Both the position numbers and the translations under genes were made by a program. From Thalassiosira profunda (taxonomy: Eukaryota; Bacillariophyta; Thalassiosirophyceae; Thalassiosirales; Thalassiosiraceae): 10,244 nucleotides of DNA. The DNA is taken from positions 1 through 10,244 of the forward strand of contig JALLAP010003413.1 in NCBI GenBank assembly GCA_036939355.1, read 5' to 3'. Every line of letters begins with the position of its first letter. The first letter of the stretch is position 1. A model generated the notes under the pieces. It had not been told where the DNA came from. It saw only the letters and a program-made list of their open reading frames with translations, and searched no databases. Below are positions 8,363-10,244 of the stretch, piece after piece.

Positions 8363-8635
8363 CTGGCCGCCGGCGCCGTGCACTACGAATACGAACACTT
8401 AGTTCTTCCTCTCGGCGGCGACGACCAATTGGTCTTGGTCGCGTCCAAAAAGTCCAACCCGCCCGAGAAGAGTGTTGTATACGATGATGCAAAGGATACC
8501 GCCAAGGCGGACTTCAGACTTCAACGAGCGGTGGTCAGCAATGTGGCCGGCCTGGCGGTCATACTGGGATCGATCGTGGCCGCGACGAACGGCAGCCCTG
8601 GGCGGAGAAAGGACATTGACCGCATTGCAAATTAA
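8363..8635 (+). CDS. Probable 3' terminal exon of an unrecognised plus-strand gene (partial)
   Basis: Ninety codons end at TAA (8633-8635), directly after a good acceptor (CCCACTTTCTTGCAG, ending 8362). Most third positions are C or G, as in the kinesin. The amino-acid mix is protein-like: hydrophilic LAAGAVHYEYEHLVLPLGG at the start, Lys/Asp-rich in the middle, and a hydrophobic segment near the end (VVSNVAGLAVILGSIVAA) that could be a membrane helix. I do not recognise the family. There is no ATG at the front, so it should be a downstream exon (phase 0). The upstream exon(s) could not be placed. Its stop codon is 2 nt from the stop of the convergent minus-strand paralogue fragment. Confidence 0.4.
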   Translation: MAAGAVHYEYEHLVLPLGGDDQLVLVASKKSNPPEKSVVYDDAKDTAKADFRLQRAVVSNVAGLAVILGSIVAATNGSPGRRKDIDRIAN

Positions 8636-8637
8636 CG

Positions 8638-8820
8638 TTACACGGACATGTGACGCGCTCGTTTCTCGGCCCATTCGCTGAAACACTTGAGGGAGCGGGC
8701 GAGCCCCTGGGGATCGTAGTGCCCAAACGTGTAATCATACCACCACACCCGCGGACCTTTTTTCTCTTCCCCTTGATGCGCCATAAACACATTCTCCACT
8801 CTAGCCTCCGCGACAGACAC
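8638..8820 (-). pseudogene. Truncated, diverged paralogue of the 7135-7656 gene (C-terminal part)
   Basis: This frame encodes EARVENVFMAHQGEEKKG..., then DPQGLARSLKCFSEWAEKRA and a short different tail ending at TAA (8638-8640). It aligns with residues ~118-151 of the 7135-7656 product (MAVFQEQ..., NPEELARSTQTFSEWAEKRA). At DNA level 28 bases are identical (7200-7227 and 8655-8682), and a further 13-bp identity lies at the same relative offset (7237-7249 and 8692-8704). The N-terminal two thirds of the family (V-x-F and YSEEEY...MK blocks) are missing. The frame is closed upstream by a TAA at 8827-8829, which ends the Cys-rich frame instead. There is no usable ATG at its head (only an internal one), so it is either a 5'-truncated duplicate or an exon of a gene whose upstream exon is elsewhere. 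Truncation is the simpler reading. Confidence 0.6.
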
Positions 8821-8826
8821 GATCTC

Positions 8827-9195
8827 TTACTTCGCGACGCACTGGTCGCCTTGAACTCTGCAGCACTTGTTGGGGCAGGAATCTTCCGAGCAGGAGCACG
8901 AACTCGGGTCTGGGCCAGGTGAGTCGTCAGGGCCGGGGGCAGGGGCCGGTCCAGAGTCGGCGCCGCACACCTCAAACGCGGTCTCATGTTGGCGTGGGGT
9001 TGTAGCCGGCATCCGTGGCATTCTCCGCCCAAAAGCACGGCGCCTTCCCCTTCTGGCCCCTGGCCTCGCAGTTGGTCTCGTTGACGTCGGCAATCGTCGC
9101 GTTGTTGCGCTCGTATTTGCAGAGGAGGCAATCTCGCTCCGACTTCGCGCTCGTGGTGTGCAGTAGCCGCCCCCGCCTCACAAAGACCAAAAAGA
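8827..9195 (-). pseudogene. Cys-rich, probably extracellular coding region interrupted by a +1 frame change
   Basis: Two consecutive minus-strand frames have strong C/G third-position bias and similar composition. The first (down to TGA at 8984-8986) includes ERDCLLCKYERNN, NETNCEARGQKGKAPCFW and ends near NPTPT. The second, one base offset, carries FEVCGADSG, a Pro/Gly/Asp linker, then CSCSEDSCPNKCCRVQGDQC and stops at 8827-8829. The frame change coincides with a G run at 8996-8999 (plus strand); one extra base there would explain it. About a dozen Cys and several N-x-S/T sites suggest a secreted or lumenal domain, which is inference. A good acceptor (GTTAGCAG) sits at the upstream edge, so the hydrophobic frame at 9229-9498 could be its first exon. 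It could be a real pseudogene, a sequencing indel, or unusual splicing; no intron with good signals and matching phase bridges the gap. I do not recognise the family. Confidence 0.5.
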
Positions 9196-9228
9196 CTGCT
9201 AACCCAAAATGAATCTTCTCCAGTAATT

Positions 9229-9498
9229 TTACTTTTTGCTGGTCGCAATCTTTAAGACTGCTACCGGTCTTTTCAACTGCTCCAGCAGTCTTTTTTTAGA
9301 AGAGGGTCTTTTTTTAGTGAAAGACCGCAGACACAAAATAAAAAAGACTACTGGAGCAGTTGCAAAAAAATCTGCAGCAACATTTTTTACTGCTGGAATA
9401 AACGTCAAAGAGTCCTTTTTGATGCCGACCTCGGACCCAACAAAGAAACCTACCAGAAATCCCAAAGAGAACCAGAACAACAAGATCTCGCCGGTCAT
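9229..9498 (-). CDS. Small hydrophobic protein or signal-bearing first exon
   Basis: The ATG at 9498 has a favourable GCC-ATG context. The frame runs 89 codons to TAA at 9229-9231. Residues 5-25 (ILLFWFSLGFLVGFFVGSEVG) form a Gly-spaced hydrophobic segment, either signal anchor or membrane helix. A second weaker one is about 42-58 (ADFFATAPVVFFILCL), followed by a Lys/Arg-rich tail. Only roughly the first 30 codons are GC-biased; after that the DNA becomes AT-rich and overlaps the foldback repeat 9274-9362, as though intron or inserted sequence begins. Two readings are possible: a stand-alone two-helix protein, or the signal exon of the Cys-rich region downstream with the foldback in its intron. 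I cannot choose between them. Confidence 0.35.
   Translation of the reverse strand: MTGEILLFWFSLGFLVGFFVGSEVGIKKDSLTFIPAVKNVAADFFATAPVVFFILCLRSFTKKRPSSKKRLLEQLKRPVAVLKIATSKK
9274..9362. repeat. Imperfect foldback: 23-bp inverted repeat with nested stem
   Basis: The arm at 9274-9296 (CAACTGCTCCAGCAGTC plus a T run) pairs with 9340-9362 over 23 positions with one mismatch (a G-T pair if transcribed). Inside the 43-nt spacer is a second stem (GGTCTTT with AAAGACC). The core word AAGACTGCT or its complement also appears outside the arms (about 9192-9200 and 9254-9262). The block is AT-rich within GC-rich DNA. It resembles a small foldback or miniature inverted-repeat insertion; no target-site duplication could be confirmed. 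Confidence 0.7.
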
Positions 9499-9542
9499 GG
9501 CCGCCGCGGCCGCCGCCGCCCTATGGAGCAAGTAGGCCGCGG

Positions 9543-9852
9543 ATGGTGGCACATATGATGGCTCGGTGGATAGCCAACACCCTCATGGGCCTCGTCCAGG
9601 CCGAGATCAAGGAGGACCTGGGGCAGAAGCCGCTCAAAAGCGGCTCGAGTAGACGATGCATTTGACCGGCGACGTCGGTCACAACACGTGGTCAATAAAG
9701 GACATAGAAAATAGAGTTACTGATCATATTAGGGTCCACAAATGCACCCCGAGGCCGTTTAGTACTATTAGAGGACTACTAGCTATTGATTGGGCCGGTC
9801 AGCCTCCGTCCACGGCTTCATGGAGCTGGCGGAGATGGCCGGCGGAGGGTGA
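9543..9852 (+). CDS. Candidate two-exon mini-gene or 3' part of a gene
   Basis: Proposed exons are 9543-9648 and 9803-9852, with a 154-bp intron. Exon 1 (from ATG 9543, or ATG-ATG at 9555) encodes MARWIANTLMGLVQAEIKED..., with C or G in nearly every third position after GCC-AAC-ACC. The intron starts GTAGAC and ends GGTCAG, is phase 1 on both sides, and is clearly AT-richer than its flanks. Exon 2 encodes ...SVHGFMELAEMAGGG and stops at TGA 9850-9852, again with C/G third positions. Matching phases and the drop in GC inside the intron are the main support. The product is only about 51 residues, so upstream exons may be missing. No family is recognised. Its start is about 45 bp from the divergent minus-strand ATG at 9498, across a CCG-repeat tract. 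Confidence 0.35.
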
Positions 9853-9884
9853 CAGCCATAATTTTTGCAAAGAGAGCTCATCAA

Positions 9885-9949
9885 ATTAGGGTTAACCCCC
9901 AAAAAATTGGCCCATTTTTTGGGCCAATTTTTTGGGGGTTAACCCTAAT
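9885..9949. repeat. Perfect 30-bp inverted repeat with 5-nt loop (palindrome 1)
   Basis: The arm 9885-9914 is exactly complementary to 9920-9949, with only TTTTT (9915-9919) between. Each arm begins with telomere-like ATTAGGGTTAACCCCC, followed by an A run and TTGGCCCA. A 30-bp perfect stem is far beyond chance in this window. It lies just right of the candidate exon ending at 9852. Confidence 0.95.
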
Positions 9950-9998
9950 AGGGTTATCCCCCAAATTATTTGATCAAATAATTTGGGGGTTAACCCTA
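9949..9998. repeat. Near-perfect 50-bp palindrome without loop (palindrome 2)
   Basis: The sequence is symmetric about GATC at 9972-9975. The 25-bp arms pair with one mismatch (T9957 against T9990). The ends (TAGGGTTA-T-CCCCCAAA and TTTGGGGGTTAACCCTA) match those of palindrome 1, while the core (TTATTTGATCAAATAA) is different. The right end TTTGGGGGTTAACCCTA is a 17-nt direct repeat of 9931-9947. A further AACCCTAGGGTT palindrome overlaps the right edge (9992-10003). Confidence 0.95.
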
Positions 9999-10132
9999 GG
10001 GTTCATGGATTGATACCAATTCCATTGTGGTGTTTGTGTAGGATTCAAATATCGTTGCGCCTCGCGTTGGGGGGTCGTTGCAACTGCAACCTCTCCCCTC
10101 CTCAAAGCAAGAGCACTCACTTCATTTCACAG

Positions 10133-10244
10133 TCTCGCCCCTCTTTTCCACATGCACCACCTTCCGCACCCTCATCGACGGCCGCGGCTGCGGCAGCCAT
10201 CAGCCGCGGCAGCGCTGGCACCTCATCGTGGGCCTCCGAAGCTC
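10133..10244 (+). CDS. Probable exon entering the window's right edge (partial)
   Basis: A good acceptor (ACTTCATTTCACAG, ending 10132) is followed by a frame open to the window end. From about 10160 nearly every codon ends in C or G (TTC CGC ACC CTC ATC GAC GGC...), the same bias as the kinesin. The peptide reads ...TTFRTLIDGRGCGSHQPRQ and continues with RWHLIVGLRS. I do not recognise it. The opposite strand also has an open frame here (ASEAHDEVPALPRLMAAAAA) with weaker bias, so the strand is not certain. The upstream exon was not found. Confidence 0.35.

Noticed and set aside
8559..9248. 229-codon minus-strand frame
   Set aside because: Arg/Pro-rich composition with no ATG context or domain. 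It overlaps two other frames with far better codon bias (the Cys-rich region and the paralogue fragment).
9501..9520. CCG triplet tract as a regulatory element
   Set aside because: Simple repeat between divergent candidate starts; nothing beyond low complexity supports a function.
9628..9645. Hairpin AGCCGCT-CAAA-AGCGGCT as a terminator
   Set aside because: Only a 7-bp stem with no T run, and it lies in a candidate coding exon of a eukaryote; factor-independent terminators do not apply.

Overview
The window looks like nuclear DNA from a GC-rich eukaryotic alga, most likely a stramenopile (ochrophyte). Three things support this. A kinesin gene is split by two short GT-AG introns. The telomere-like motif is of the TTAGGG type. 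Two flanking genes carry motifs that I know as recurrent, unnamed protein families in diatoms and related stramenopiles: a triple-CxxC domain of the IKWCKGCKNFR type, and a small protein with a YSxEEY...MK...EQxRQ...NPE layout. The organism call is inference from remembered family motifs, not from a database search. There are no bacterial operons, ribosome binding sites, CRISPR arrays or rRNA/tRNA genes.

Left half (1-6898): a divergent gene pair. The minus-strand gene (484-2712) encodes a ~742-residue, mostly disordered, probably nuclear protein with two His/Pro/Tyr-rich tracts and a C-terminal Cys-rich, probably zinc-binding domain. The plus-strand gene (2975-6898, three exons) encodes a ~1252-residue minus-end-directed kinesin-14: a basic Ser/Pro-rich tail, about 535 residues of coiled coil, then a C-terminal motor carrying an unusual ~120-residue insertion near its start. 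The ~260 bp between the two start codons is a candidate bidirectional promoter and holds a perfect tandem TTACGTAC repeat. Degenerate CCCTAA-type repeats lie at 196-255.

Middle (6899-8640): a minus-strand gene (7135-7656, 173 residues) of the small stramenopile family, convergent with the kinesin. Then ~700 bp without a convincing gene, then a probable terminal exon of an unresolved plus-strand gene (8363-8635).

Right part (8638-10244): a patchwork. It holds a truncated diverged paralogue of the 7135-7656 gene (8638-8820), a Cys-rich coding region broken by a one-base frame change (8827-9195), a small hydrophobic reading frame overlapping an imperfect foldback repeat (9229-9498), a possible two-exon mini-gene (9543-9852), two adjacent near-perfect palindromes that share telomere-like ends (9885-9998), and a probable exon running off the right edge (10133-10244). 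The contrast between the intact left half and this repeat-rich, gene-fragment-rich right part suggests a rearranged, possibly subtelomeric-like, segment. I see no single pathway joining the genes. The kinesin is a spindle or microtubule motor and the others have no assignable function.
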